Shown one piece after another: positions 13,255-21,825 of a DNA stretch of 64,000 nt (its first letter is position 1; every line of letters begins with the position of its first letter). The stretch covers positions 1-64,000 of the forward strand of contig JAQVDP010000005.1 in NCBI GenBank assembly GCA_028698335.1. Direction: 5' to 3'. The position numbers were made by a program, and so were the translations under genes. The notes under the pieces are model-generated. The model was not told the origin of the DNA, ran no database searches, and worked only from the letters and a program-made list of their open reading frames with translations. This stretch comes from Nevskiales bacterium (lineage in GTDB: Bacteria; Pseudomonadota; Gammaproteobacteria; Nevskiales; Nevskiaceae).

Positions 13255-14187
13255 ATGTCTGCGCTGATTTGCGGATCGTTCGCCTACGACACGATCATGG
13301 TCTTTCCCGGGCACTTCAAGAACGAGATTCTCCCGGACAAGGTTCACATCCTCAACGTCGCGTTCCTGGTGCCGCAGCTGCGCCGCGAATACGGCGGCAC
13401 CGCCGGCAACATCGCCTACAACCTCAAGCTGCTCGGCGGCGACGCCAAGCCGATGGGCACCGTCGGCGCGGACTTCGAGCACTACGCCGCGTGGCTGAAG
13501 AAGAACGACATCTGCTCCGACTACATCAAGACGATCGAGGAAACCTACACCGCACAGGCGTACATCACCACCGATCTGGACGACAACCAGATCACTGCCT
13601 TCCATCCCGGTGCGATGAATCATGCGCACCAGCAGGATGTGCCGGACGGCGGCATCCGGATCGGCACCGTCTCGCCGGACGGGCGCGAGGGCATGCTCAA
13701 GCATGCGCGCCAGTTCGCGGAGGCCGGGATTCCGTTCATCTTCGATCCGGGCCAGGGCCTGCCGATGTTCAACGGCGCCGAGCTGCGCGAGTTCGTCGAG
13801 CTGGCGAGCTACGTCGCGGTCAACGACTACGAGTCGGAGCTGCTGATGGACCGGACCGACTGGACGCTCAAGGAAGTCGCGGCGCGCGTCGACGCACTGA
13901 TCGTGACCCGCGGCGGCAAGGGGTCGCAGATCTACACCCCGGAGAAGGTGCATGAGGTCCCCTGCGCCAAGGCCGATTCGCTGACCGATCCGACCGGTTG
14001 CGGCGACGCCTTCCGCGGCGGTCTGCTGTACGGACTGCTGCAGGGCATGGACTGGGCCACGACGGGCCGTATCGCGTCGTTGATGGGCGCCTACAACATC
14101 GAGCGTCCGGGGACCCAGAATCACAGCTTCCACATCGAACAGTTCCGTGAACGCTTCAAGGAAGAGTTCCGGTACGACTTTGCCTGA
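13255..14187 (+). CDS. PfkB-family carbohydrate/nucleoside kinase (adenosine-kinase-like)
   Basis: Cytoplasmic ribokinase-fold kinase of 310 residues. The N-terminal GGTAGNIAYNLKLLGG block (residues 43-58) and the C-terminal PfkB signature DPTGCGDAFRGGLLYG with catalytic Asp251 are present. The early MVFPGHFKNEILPDK segment and overall length fit the group usually annotated as adenosine kinase, but substrate cannot be proved from sequence. AGGAAG stands before the ATG. A short GC hairpin (CCCCG-GTTT-CGGGG) follows the stop. Confidence 0.88.
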   Translation: MSALICGSFAYDTIMVFPGHFKNEILPDKVHILNVAFLVPQLRREYGGTAGNIAYNLKLLGGDAKPMGTVGADFEHYAAWLKKNDICSDYIKTIEETYTAQAYITTDLDDNQITAFHPGAMNHAHQQDVPDGGIRIGTVSPDGREGMLKHARQFAEAGIPFIFDPGQGLPMFNGAELREFVELASYVAVNDYESELLMDRTDWTLKEVAARVDALIVTRGGKGSQIYTPEKVHEVPCAKADSLTDPTGCGDAFRGGLLYGLLQGMDWATTGRIASLMGAYNIERPGTQNHSFHIEQFRERFKEEFRYDFA

Positions 14188-14268
14188 CCCCGGTTTCGGG
14201 GCGGGGGCCGCGCCGGGCGCGCATCGGCGTATGATGCGCGCCCCCCAACGCTTGTCCGAGGTGTCCGC

Positions 14269-15444
14269 GTGCTCCAGCTGAAGCTCAAACCCCGTGAGGA
14301 GCGCCGCGTTCGCGCCGGACATCTCTGGATCTACTCCAACGAGATCGCGACCGACGAGCGCTTCCGCGCGATCGATCCCGGAACCCTGTGCCGGGTCGAG
14401 GACAGCCGCGGCAAGCCGGTCGGCATCGGCTACGTCAATCCGCGCTCGCTGCTGGCGGTGCGCCTGCTCACCGGCGACGTCCGAGCGCATATCGACTCGG
14501 ACTGGTTCGAACGCCGCCTGCGCGCCGCGCTGGCGCTGCGCGAGCGGATCTACGCGGAACCACACTACCGGCTCGTCTACGGCGAGTCGGACGGCCTGCC
14601 CGGGCTCGTGGTCGACCGCTACGGCGACTGGTGCGTGGTCCAGCTCGGCACCGCCGGCATGGAACGCTTCAAGGACGCGATCGTCGAGGTGTTGCAGCGC
14701 GTTCTTCGGCCCGCCGGGATCGTGCTGCGCTGCGACGGCTCGACCCGTGAACTCGAGGGGCTGCCGAGCTACGTCGAGACCGTCGGCGAGGTGCCCGATC
14801 AGGTCGAGGTGCTCGAGGAGGGCGTGCGGTTCAGGGTCGCGCTCGCGACCGGGCAGAAGACCGGTTTCTTCTTCGACCAGCGCGACAACCGCACGCGGTT
14901 GCGGCGCTACGTGCGGGATCGCCGCGTCCTCGACGTCTTCAGCTATGTCGGCGGCTGGGCGCTGCGCGCCGCGCAGTACGGGGCGGCGGAGGTCAGCTGC
15001 GTGGACGCTTCGCAGGCGGCGCTCGACGCTGCCGCCGCCAGCGCCGGACTCAACGGCGTGGCGTTGCAGACGCATCGCGGTGACGCGCTGGACGTGATGA
15101 AGGCGCTGCGCGCCGAGGGGCGGCAGTACGACGTCGTCGTCGTCGATCCGCCGGCCCTGATCAAGCGCCGCAGGGATTTCGATGCCGGCGTCGAGCACTA
15201 CGCCGCACTCAATCGTGCGGCGCTGCAGCTGCTCGGTGCCGACGGCATTCTGATCGCCTGCTCCTGCTCGCATCACCTGGATGCGGAGCAGTTGCAGCGC
15301 GTGCTGCTGCGCGAAGCCCGTACCTGCGGTCGGCGCCTGCAGATCCTCGAACAGGGCGGGCAGGGGCCGGATCACCCGATCCATCCGGCGATTCCGGAAA
15401 CGCGCTATCTCAAGGCGTTCTACTGCCACGCCAGTACCGGATGA
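14269..15444 (+). CDS. rlmI: Class I SAM-dependent 23S rRNA (cytosine-C5)-methyltransferase, RlmI type
   Basis: 391 residues with an N-terminal PUA RNA-binding domain (GHLWIYSNEI near 16-25) and a C-terminal Rossmann methyltransferase domain (VLDVFSYVGGWALRAAQYGA near residue 220; DVVVVDPPALIKR). RlmI modifies C1962 of E. coli 23S rRNA, and this is the likely role here. It starts with GTG at 14269, with GAGGTG six bases upstream. A TATGAT at 14230-14235 could be a -10 box. Confidence 0.9.
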   Translation: MLQLKLKPREERRVRAGHLWIYSNEIATDERFRAIDPGTLCRVEDSRGKPVGIGYVNPRSLLAVRLLTGDVRAHIDSDWFERRLRAALALRERIYAEPHYRLVYGESDGLPGLVVDRYGDWCVVQLGTAGMERFKDAIVEVLQRVLRPAGIVLRCDGSTRELEGLPSYVETVGEVPDQVEVLEEGVRFRVALATGQKTGFFFDQRDNRTRLRRYVRDRRVLDVFSYVGGWALRAAQYGAAEVSCVDASQAALDAAAASAGLNGVALQTHRGDALDVMKALRAEGRQYDVVVVDPPALIKRRRDFDAGVEHYAALNRAALQLLGADGILIACSCSHHLDAEQLQRVLLREARTCGRRLQILEQGGQGPDHPIHPAIPETRYLKAFYCHASTG

Positions 15445-15459
15445 GGCGCCGGGACTGAG

Positions 15460-15810
15460 ATGGGCTACCTGGCCGTCAAGGTGCTGCTGAGCGCGATCAT
15501 CGTCGCGGTGGTATCCGAGGTGGCCCGGCGCAGCACCCTGGTCGGCGCCCTGCTGGCGTCGTTGCCGCTGACCTCGGTGCTGGCCTTCGTCTGGCTCTAC
15601 CGCGATACCGGCGATGTCGCGCGCGTCGCAGCCTTGTCCGGCTCGATCTTCTGGCTGGCGCTGCCGTCGCTGGTGCTGTTCGTGCTGCTGCCGCTGCTGC
15701 TGCGCGCCGGGCTCGGCTTCTGGTGGAGCCTGCTGCTCGGCATCAGCGGGACTGCTGCGGCCTATGGCCTGATGGTGCTGGTTCTGCGGCGTTTCGGGGT
15801 CATTCTCTAG
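15460..15810 (+). CDS. DUF3147 family small membrane protein
   Basis: 116 residues, almost wholly hydrophobic, with about four membrane segments and the ARRSTLVGALLASLPLTSVL block that marks DUF3147 proteins. Function unknown. It begins 15 bases after rlmI and probably shares its transcript. Confidence 0.88.
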   Translation: MGYLAVKVLLSAIIVAVVSEVARRSTLVGALLASLPLTSVLAFVWLYRDTGDVARVAALSGSIFWLALPSLVLFVLLPLLLRAGLGFWWSLLLGISGTAAAYGLMVLVLRRFGVIL

Positions 15811-15869
15811 TCATCGCCACCGGCGACACATCGCCGTGTCATCGAGCCGCCGGTACAATCGCGCCCATC

Positions 15870-16679
15870 ATGCTCGTTCATCCCAATATCGACCCCATCG
15901 CCGTCAAGCTCGGCCCGTTCGCGGTGCATTGGTATGGCTTGATGTATCTGCTCGGCTTCTGGCTGTTCTGGTGGTTCGGGCTCAAGCGCGCCCGCCATCC
16001 GCAGTTCCAGTGGCCGCGCGAGCGCGTCTCGGACTTCCTGTTCTACGGCGTCATGGGCGTGATTCTCGGCGGTCGTATCGGTTACACCTTCTTCTACAAC
16101 TTCGAAGGCTTCCTCGCCCATCCCACGGTCATCTTCCGGATCTGGGAGGGCGGCATGTCCTTCCATGGCGGGCTGATCGGGGTGCTGGCCGCGATCGGCT
16201 GGTTCGGTCACGTCCACAAGATCCGGTTCTTCGACATCGGCGACTTCGCCGCGCCGATGATTCCGCTGGGTCTGTTCACCGGCCGCATCGGCAATTTCAT
16301 CAACGGCGAGCTGTGGGGTGCGCCGACCGATCTGCCCTGGGGCATGGTGTTCCAGCGCGCCGGCCCCGAACCGCGCCACCCGTCGATGTTGTACGAGGCC
16401 GGGCTCGAAGGCTTGGTCCTGTTCGCCATCCTCTGGTGGTTCGGGCGCAAGACCCGCCCGCGCATGGCCGTGTCCGGACTGTTCCTGATCGGCTACGGCC
16501 TGTTCCGGACCCTGGTCGAATTCGTCCGCCTGCCGGATGCGCAGATCGGCTATCTCTACGGCACCGGGTGGATCACCATGGGCATGGTCCTCAGCGTACC
16601 GATGTGGGTCGGCGGCGCCGCGCTGATGCTGCTGGCCTACCGCAATGCCGGCAAGGCCGGCGCCACGCAACGCACCTGA
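15870..16679 (+). CDS. lgt: Prolipoprotein diacylglyceryl transferase
   Basis: Inner-membrane enzyme that transfers diacylglycerol from phosphatidylglycerol to the lipobox cysteine of prolipoproteins. 269 residues with seven hydrophobic segments and the hallmark motifs HWYGLMYLLGF, GGRIGYTFFYN, GMSFHGGLIG and the Lgt signature GRIGNFINGELWG. No Shine-Dalgarno sequence precedes the ATG at 15870. TACAAT at 15854-15859 ends 10 bases before it, so a very short leader is possible. The frame extends upstream but the conserved protein starts here. Confidence 0.96.
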   Translation: MLVHPNIDPIAVKLGPFAVHWYGLMYLLGFWLFWWFGLKRARHPQFQWPRERVSDFLFYGVMGVILGGRIGYTFFYNFEGFLAHPTVIFRIWEGGMSFHGGLIGVLAAIGWFGHVHKIRFFDIGDFAAPMIPLGLFTGRIGNFINGELWGAPTDLPWGMVFQRAGPEPRHPSMLYEAGLEGLVLFAILWWFGRKTRPRMAVSGLFLIGYGLFRTLVEFVRLPDAQIGYLYGTGWITMGMVLSVPMWVGGAALMLLAYRNAGKAGATQRT

Positions 16680-16843
16680 CGCTTTGCCGCTTCGGCGGCT
16701 CGGATCGCCCCGAGCTGCCGTCGGGTGCAGCGCCGTAGCGGGAACATTCGGCAGGAGGCAGGGGCGGCGTGCCCGGTTGTTTCAGGGCGAAGCGCACGCT
16801 AGTTTCGATCGTATGCACATCGCCAGTTGGGACGGAGAGCTGC

Positions 16844-17518
16844 ATGTACGTCGGACACCTCGCAGTCGGTTTCGCCCTGAAGGCCCGTTATCCGCAGGTG
16901 CCGAGCCTGCCGATCATGTTCGGCGTCGGTTTCATGGATCTGGTCAACGGCGTCTTGGTGATCCTGGGCGTCGATCGCATCACTGCCAATCCCGACGCCG
17001 GGCCATACCTGTTCTTCGACCTGACCTTCATCGACTGGGATCACTCGCTGCTGATGGCGGCGGTTCTGGCGCTGGTCTGGGCCTTGTTCTTCCGTCGCGA
17101 CCCGACCGTGGCGGTTATCGCGGCGCTGGCGGTGTTCTCGCACTTTCTGACCGACTGGCCGGTGCACAACGGTGATCTGGCCCTGGCGCCGTATTCACAG
17201 ACGCATTTCGGTGGTGGCCTGTGGGGCAGCCTCGGGATCTACGCCTGGCTGCTCGAAGGCCTGTTCGCTGCCGCACTTGCCGGGTATGCGTGGCTTGCGT
17301 CGGCGCGGCGCGGCGTGGACCTGCGGTGGCCCTGCGTGGTGCTGGCGGTGTTGTTTCTGCAGCTCTCGCCATGGTTGTCGCCGATGCGGTTCATCGCGGC
17401 GCTGGACGAACCCGCGGCGCACCTGATCGCCGGGGTGATGGTGACGTCGGGCTTCCTGATTCCCGGCCTGTTGCTGACCTGGCTGTTCGAGCGTGCGGAG
17501 TCGAGAGGCACGGGGTGA
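16844..17518 (+). CDS. Membrane protein, YdjM-like metal-dependent hydrolase candidate
   Basis: 224 residues with about six membrane segments. Histidines and acids are placed as in YdjM-like membrane hydrolases: GHLAVGF at residues 4-10, DWDHSLL near 65-71 and SHFLTDWPVH around 98-107. Function is not established. The start at ATG 16844 has GGAGAG upstream; an in-frame start at 16769 lacks support. It is followed by the two lipoprotein genes after a gap of about 120 bases. Confidence 0.7.
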   Translation: MYVGHLAVGFALKARYPQVPSLPIMFGVGFMDLVNGVLVILGVDRITANPDAGPYLFFDLTFIDWDHSLLMAAVLALVWALFFRRDPTVAVIAALAVFSHFLTDWPVHNGDLALAPYSQTHFGGGLWGSLGIYAWLLEGLFAAALAGYAWLASARRGVDLRWPCVVLAVLFLQLSPWLSPMRFIAALDEPAAHLIAGVMVTSGFLIPGLLLTWLFERAESRGTG

Positions 17519-17638
17519 CGCCACATGGATGACGGATGTTCCGGCGGTCGCAACCTGCGTTATTTCTGGTGCGTCCTTGGTTCGAAGGTCGATTCGGACA
17601 AGGCGTGGTTTGAGTGTTGTGTTGGGAGGGAGGCATTC

Positions 17639-17995
17639 ATGAAGCGACGTTCGAGGTGGAAGAGTGGTCCCCCGGCGCTCCTGTTGGTTGCAGCGAGCCT
17701 GATGCTCGGCGGGTGTGCGTCTGGATTCACGAATATCGCACCGACTCCGAAAGGGGAATACCAGAAGCTCGGCGCGGCGAGCGGGTCGGCCTGCGGCAGT
17801 CTGGGACTGCTTGCGACGGCCTACTATTTTGTTCCGATGGGACTGAATACACGGGTCGAACGCGCGTATGCCGACGCGGTGGCCAGTGTCCCGGGCGCCA
17901 CCGGGTTGGTGGATGTGACCGTCCAGGAAGACTGGTACTGGTGGGTGCTCGGAACGGCACGCTGTGTCACGGTCAAAGGGGAGGCCATCCGATGA
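17639..17995 (+). CDS. Putative lipoprotein, first of a tandem related pair
   Basis: 118 residues. A basic N-terminus and hydrophobic stretch end in the canonical lipobox LGGC (Cys26), so Lgt/LspA processing and membrane anchoring are expected. The mature part has a hydrophobic central segment (LGLLATAYYFVPMG) and ends NTRVERAY...VQEDWYWWVLGTARC...GEAIR, a pattern shared with the next gene. GGGAGGGAGG precedes the ATG. Its stop overlaps the next start (ATGA). Family not recognised. Base composition looks less GC-rich than in most neighbours. Confidence 0.75.
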   Translation: MKRRSRWKSGPPALLLVAASLMLGGCASGFTNIAPTPKGEYQKLGAASGSACGSLGLLATAYYFVPMGLNTRVERAYADAVASVPGATGLVDVTVQEDWYWWVLGTARCVTVKGEAIR

Positions 17996-18324
17996 GAGCG
18001 CTTTTCAGAACCATTGTGGTTGCGGCAATCGTGATGCTGACGAGCGCTTGCGCCGGTACGCCCGTGTCGATGGGAACATCCAGCTCCAGGACGCCGCCCG
18101 TGGCGGGAACGGAGCGGCTGATCACGGCTGAAGCCTGCGGGTTCCAGCTGCTGCTGCTGATCCCCGTCAATGTCAACGATCGGCTGGAGCGCGCTTATAT
18201 CGAGCTGCAGGAGAAGGCCGCGGGCGACTACATTGCCGATGTTCGCATGCAGGAGCGTTGGGTCTGGGCCTTCATCGGAACACGCTACTGCACCCGGCTG
18301 CAGGCGAAGGCGATTCGAACCTGA
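17992..18324 (+). CDS. Putative lipoprotein, second of a tandem related pair
   Basis: 110 residues. The signal segment ends LTSAC (Cys20), a slightly irregular lipobox with Leu at -4 rather than -3. The C-terminal half repeats the pattern of the preceding protein: NDRLERAY...VRMQERWVWAFIGTRYC...AKAIR. Translation is coupled through a 4-base ATGA overlap. The two likely arose by duplication and may act together. Function unknown. Confidence 0.7.
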   Translation: MRALFRTIVVAAIVMLTSACAGTPVSMGTSSSRTPPVAGTERLITAEACGFQLLLLIPVNVNDRLERAYIELQEKAAGDYIADVRMQERWVWAFIGTRYCTRLQAKAIRT

Positions 18325-18517
18325 TCGCGGTGGCGTCGCATATCGGGGGGTGTGTTTCGTACGTGCATCGCGGGATCGGAGGCTTCGCGACTTCGATCCC
18401 GCTGATGCTCGTCGCATCGGAGGCGTTTCGGGATGCGCGCCCGCGATGAACATCAGGCGATCCTGGCGGATGCCGGAAGCGATGCCGTCGGATTCAGCCG
18501 TTGATGGACGTGCCGTG

Positions 18518-19516
18518 CTACGGCGCGAAGGGCGTGCCGCTGCTTGCGCGAGTGTGTTCGCTGGCTTCCTGACGCCACTGGCTGGGTGACATGCCGAAGC
18601 GTTTGCGGAAGCAGCGGCTGAAGTGGGCCACGTCCGAGAAACCACGCGACAACGCGATCTCCGTGATGCTGCGGCCGGCGAAGCGTGGCTGTGACAGATC
18701 GTGCCGGCAGGCCTGCAGACGTTCGCTCCAGATGAACTGGGTCAGCGATTGAGCCTCGCTCTGGAACAGGCGATAGAGATAGGACTCCGAGATCGACAGC
18801 GCGGCTGCGATTTCCGCAGGCCCCAGTCGCGGATTGCCGAGATGCTGGCGGGCGTAGCTCCTGGCGCGTTCGATGTGGTAGCGGCCGAGGTTCGAGGTGC
18901 CGCGCTGGTTCACCGCCGGCAGCGTGCAGAGGCCCGCGACGGTGGTGCAGACGATGGCTTCGACCATCAGCTGTGACGCAGCGGGATTGCGGCTGACCGG
19001 CGAGTCCGCCGAGCACAACCGCTCGAACATCGGGCGCAGCAAGGCGCCGGTGCCGGTGGCTGCGGAGATGGTCATTGCCGTGAGTTCCTCGGGATTGCGC
19101 ACGTGGCTGGCCAGCAGCGAGCGGGGCACCTTGGCGATCATGATCTCGAAGGGATCGAGGAAGTGCAGGTCGAAGCTGTGGGCGCAGTCGTAGTAGACGA
19201 CATCGCCCGGCTCCACGACCGCTTCACGCCCGCTCTGGTGCACCACGCACTTTCCGGAGAGCTGGAGACTGACCTGGAAGGTGTCGTCGTCATGGCGGCT
19301 CAGGTGCTGCCTGGTGCGCGAAACCACCTGTGGGGCGGACTGGGTGATGGTCAGATCCAGTTCGCCGAGGTGGTTGATCTGAATCGAGCCCGGCATCGGC
19401 CGGGTGCGGTCTTCCGTCGAGCAGTCGATCGGCATGTAGGTGTTGCAGACCGCATCCACCCAATATGAGAAACGCTCCTTCGGCGCCACCGTGTCCGTAC
19501 TGAGGCGATAAGCCAT
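18518..19516 (-). CDS. AraC-family transcriptional regulator
   Basis: 332 residues. The N-terminal half resembles the AraC-binding-like domain found in XylS/BenR/FeaR-type regulators; the C-terminal AraC DNA-binding domain has two helix-turn-helix motifs (AEIAAALSISESYLYRLFQ and ITEIALSRGFSDVAHFSRCF). Start chosen at ATG 19516 (MAYRLSTDTV), with GGAGGA just upstream; the frame opens further but without a ribosome site. It is divergent from the desaturase-reductase gene at 19855 and is the obvious candidate regulator of that gene and the aldehyde dehydrogenase. The inducer is unknown. Confidence 0.92.
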   Translation of the reverse strand: MAYRLSTDTVAPKERFSYWVDAVCNTYMPIDCSTEDRTRPMPGSIQINHLGELDLTITQSAPQVVSRTRQHLSRHDDDTFQVSLQLSGKCVVHQSGREAVVEPGDVVYYDCAHSFDLHFLDPFEIMIAKVPRSLLASHVRNPEELTAMTISAATGTGALLRPMFERLCSADSPVSRNPAASQLMVEAIVCTTVAGLCTLPAVNQRGTSNLGRYHIERARSYARQHLGNPRLGPAEIAAALSISESYLYRLFQSEAQSLTQFIWSERLQACRHDLSQPRFAGRSITEIALSRGFSDVAHFSRCFRKRFGMSPSQWRQEASEHTRASSGTPFAP

Positions 19517-19854
19517 TGTGTCTCCTCCACCCTGTACCACGCCTTGAACCCCATCATAAGGACAAATTAGGCACCGAAACCCTGTCGTTCCATAGGGCAG
19601 CGAGTTGAGGGCAGCCTGAGACAATAAAAGGGCGAGGGATAGACAAGTCCTCACGGCATCGGGTTGCTGTAATCAATCCGGAGTCAGTCGCCATGAGATA
19701 CAAGAAAATCAGGTCGCACGAAGCAGACCTGGGTACGCGGTGGGGCTGGGCTCTTGGAGGAGATCGCTCGCTGCCTAGGGGTGGCCGGCGCCTGCTGGAA
19801 GCATGGCGTTGCAGTGGTCTCCGTGATGTGCATCCCTTCGTGGAGGAGTCACTG
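19517..19854. promoter_or_regulatory. Divergent intergenic region between the AraC regulator and the desaturase-reductase gene
   Basis: 338 bases without a convincing gene; an in-frame ATG at 19693 lacks a ribosome site. The part from about 19545 to 19690 is clearly more AT-rich than its surroundings. GACAA occurs at 19561, 19620 and 19642 on the plus strand, the last two exactly 22 bases apart, a spacing seen for AraC-type half-sites. The match is short and unproven. I found no clean -35/-10 pair. Confidence 0.45.
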
Positions 19855-21723
19855 ATGTCGAATGCCGCCTATCCGGAAGCAGAGCTGCAGCTGCTGGAGC
19901 AGATCGTTTCGGAGCCAAGATTTCGCAGTATCGCTGTGGTCGACAGGTTCGCTTGGCAGGAAATTGCCGTGTTGTCAGGGTCATATCTGACTTTTGCACT
20001 CAGCAGCTACCTGTATCTGGTGGGACTGCTGCCGTACGCGGTCACTTTCGTGCTGAGCGGGGTCGCCTTGTACGCGGTATTTACGCCGTTGCACGATGCG
20101 ACGCATCGCTCGGCGTCGAGCGATCGTCGCGTCAACGATTGGATCGGCAATCTGGCCTGCTTCCTGCTGGTGCCCGGGTTCAGCACTGCGCTGTATCGCT
20201 ATCTGCATCTGGAGCATCACCGCTACACCGGGAAAAAGGGGATGGATCCCGATGAGCCCTTCGTCTCCGCATGGCCTGCGGCGCGGGTGCTGGTCTGGTG
20301 TTGCCCCGACATTCTCTGGGTCATCTGGTACTTCCGCCATCGCAACGAGCGTCCCGCGCGCGAACGGGCCGGTTATTGGATGGGGCTGTCGTTCGCGGTG
20401 ACATGGCACGCGGTGTGGTTGCTGTCGCCGTACGCATGGGAGTTCTTCCTGCTCTGGATGGTGCCACAGCGGCTGGGGCTGGGACTGGTCGTCTACCTGT
20501 TCGCATATCTGCAGCATCCGGACGGGGTCGAGCAGCAGGCTCATCCGTTCCAGGCGACGCGCCTGATCCGGGGTGGCTCAGTCATGCGGCATCTGTTCCT
20601 CGGACAGAGCGAACATCTGATGCATCACCTGTTCCCCTCGATTCCGTTCTATCGCTATCACCACGCGTGGCTGGCGGGAGGGTCGTCGATCGCGGAACGC
20701 GGAGCGGCCTGGCAATGGCCCTTTACCACGCCCAGACAGCCGACGTTGCCAGCCGACAATTCCGCAGACAGCATCCTGAAGGCGCGCGTCAGCGACGTGC
20801 GCCAGGTCGGCAGCGATGTCATCGCCTACGAACTGGCGCCGTGTTCCGCGGAAACGTTTCCGGTTGCCGAGGCGGGCGCGCATATCGATCTGCATCTGGA
20901 AGGCGGCATGGTGCGGCAGTATTCGCTATGCGGAGATCCTGCGGATCGGACGCGGTACCGGATTGCGGTCAAGCGCGAGGCCAACGGCCGGGGTGGTTCG
21001 AAAAGGGTTCATGACTCGATCCTTCAAGGTGACATTGTCGAGATCGGTCAGCCGCGAAATCTGTTTGCGCTGGTGCCATCGGCAAGTCGCTATGTCCTGA
21101 TTGCGGGGGGAATCGGCGTCACGCCCCTGATGGCGATGGCATATGTGCTCAAGGCGCGTGGCGCCCGGTTCACGATGCACGTCTGCGCGCGGTCTCATGC
21201 CGCGATGCCGTTCCATGACGAGCTGCAGCAGGTCGGCTTCGCCGCCCACGTGCGGACTCATCTGGATGACGGTGATCCCCGGCAGCGATTTGGCGCGCAC
21301 GCGCTTCCGGCATGGGAGGACGGCGCCGTGATCTACCTGTGCGGTCCGCGACCGTTCATGGAATGGGTGATTGCCGAGGCAAGATCGCTGGGATGGCCGG
21401 ACGATGCGATCAGGACCGAAAGTTTCGTGACGTCCTGGACGGATCAGGCGGTGGATCGGCCCTTTGATCTGATCCTTGCGCGTTCGGGCAGGACGCTGCA
21501 TGTGGCTGCCGGCCAGTCGGCGCTCGATGTGCTGCATGCAAACCGCGTGGCGGTTGCGGCTTCGTGCACCCAGGGACTCTGCGGTGCGTGCGTCACCGGC
21601 GTGTGTTCGGGGGCGATCGATCATCGTGACCGCTTTCTCAGTGAGCGGGAGAAGGCGGCTGGTAACAAGATGGCGTTGTGCGTCTCACGCGCTTGCGGAG
21701 AACGCATCGTCCTCGATCTGTAG
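19855..21723 (+). CDS. Fused membrane fatty-acid-desaturase/hydroxylase and PDR-type ferredoxin-NAD reductase
   Basis: 622 residues. Residues 1 to about 290 form an integral-membrane di-iron domain of the desaturase/hydroxylase superfamily with the three histidine boxes HDATH (80-84), HLEHH (118-122) and HLMHH (254-258). From about residue 306 a phthalate-dioxygenase-reductase module follows: flavin site around RQYSLCG, NAD site GGIGVTPLMAMA and CGPRPFM, then a plant-type 2Fe-2S domain with C571-x4-C576-x2-C579-x29-C609. One chain can thus pass electrons from NAD(P)H to the di-iron centre. GGAGGA precedes ATG 19855. It is followed by an aldehyde dehydrogenase. Desaturation versus hydroxylation, and the substrate, cannot be decided. 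Confidence 0.9.
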   Translation: MSNAAYPEAELQLLEQIVSEPRFRSIAVVDRFAWQEIAVLSGSYLTFALSSYLYLVGLLPYAVTFVLSGVALYAVFTPLHDATHRSASSDRRVNDWIGNLACFLLVPGFSTALYRYLHLEHHRYTGKKGMDPDEPFVSAWPAARVLVWCCPDILWVIWYFRHRNERPARERAGYWMGLSFAVTWHAVWLLSPYAWEFFLLWMVPQRLGLGLVVYLFAYLQHPDGVEQQAHPFQATRLIRGGSVMRHLFLGQSEHLMHHLFPSIPFYRYHHAWLAGGSSIAERGAAWQWPFTTPRQPTLPADNSADSILKARVSDVRQVGSDVIAYELAPCSAETFPVAEAGAHIDLHLEGGMVRQYSLCGDPADRTRYRIAVKREANGRGGSKRVHDSILQGDIVEIGQPRNLFALVPSASRYVLIAGGIGVTPLMAMAYVLKARGARFTMHVCARSHAAMPFHDELQQVGFAAHVRTHLDDGDPRQRFGAHALPAWEDGAVIYLCGPRPFMEWVIAEARSLGWPDDAIRTESFVTSWTDQAVDRPFDLILARSGRTLHVAAGQSALDVLHANRVAVAASCTQGLCGACVTGVCSGAIDHRDRFLSEREKAAGNKMALCVSRACGERIVLDL

Positions 21724-21825
21724 TGAGTTGGCGCGCGGATTCTTCGCAGCCGATTTTTCGCAGTGGCGTATGCAGCATGCGTCGCTTCGTTTGGCACCCC
21801 GTGATGTACTTGAGGAGAAACGATA

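Noticed and set aside
12622..15429. Minus-strand ORF of about 935 codons opposite dgkA, the PfkB kinase and rlmI
   Set aside because: Spans three recognised plus-strand genes and their gaps; composition is typical of an antisense artefact.
19693..19854. Longer N-terminus for the desaturase-reductase fusion from ATG 19693
   Set aside because: The added residues are basic and unlike the family; GGAGGA directly supports ATG 19855.
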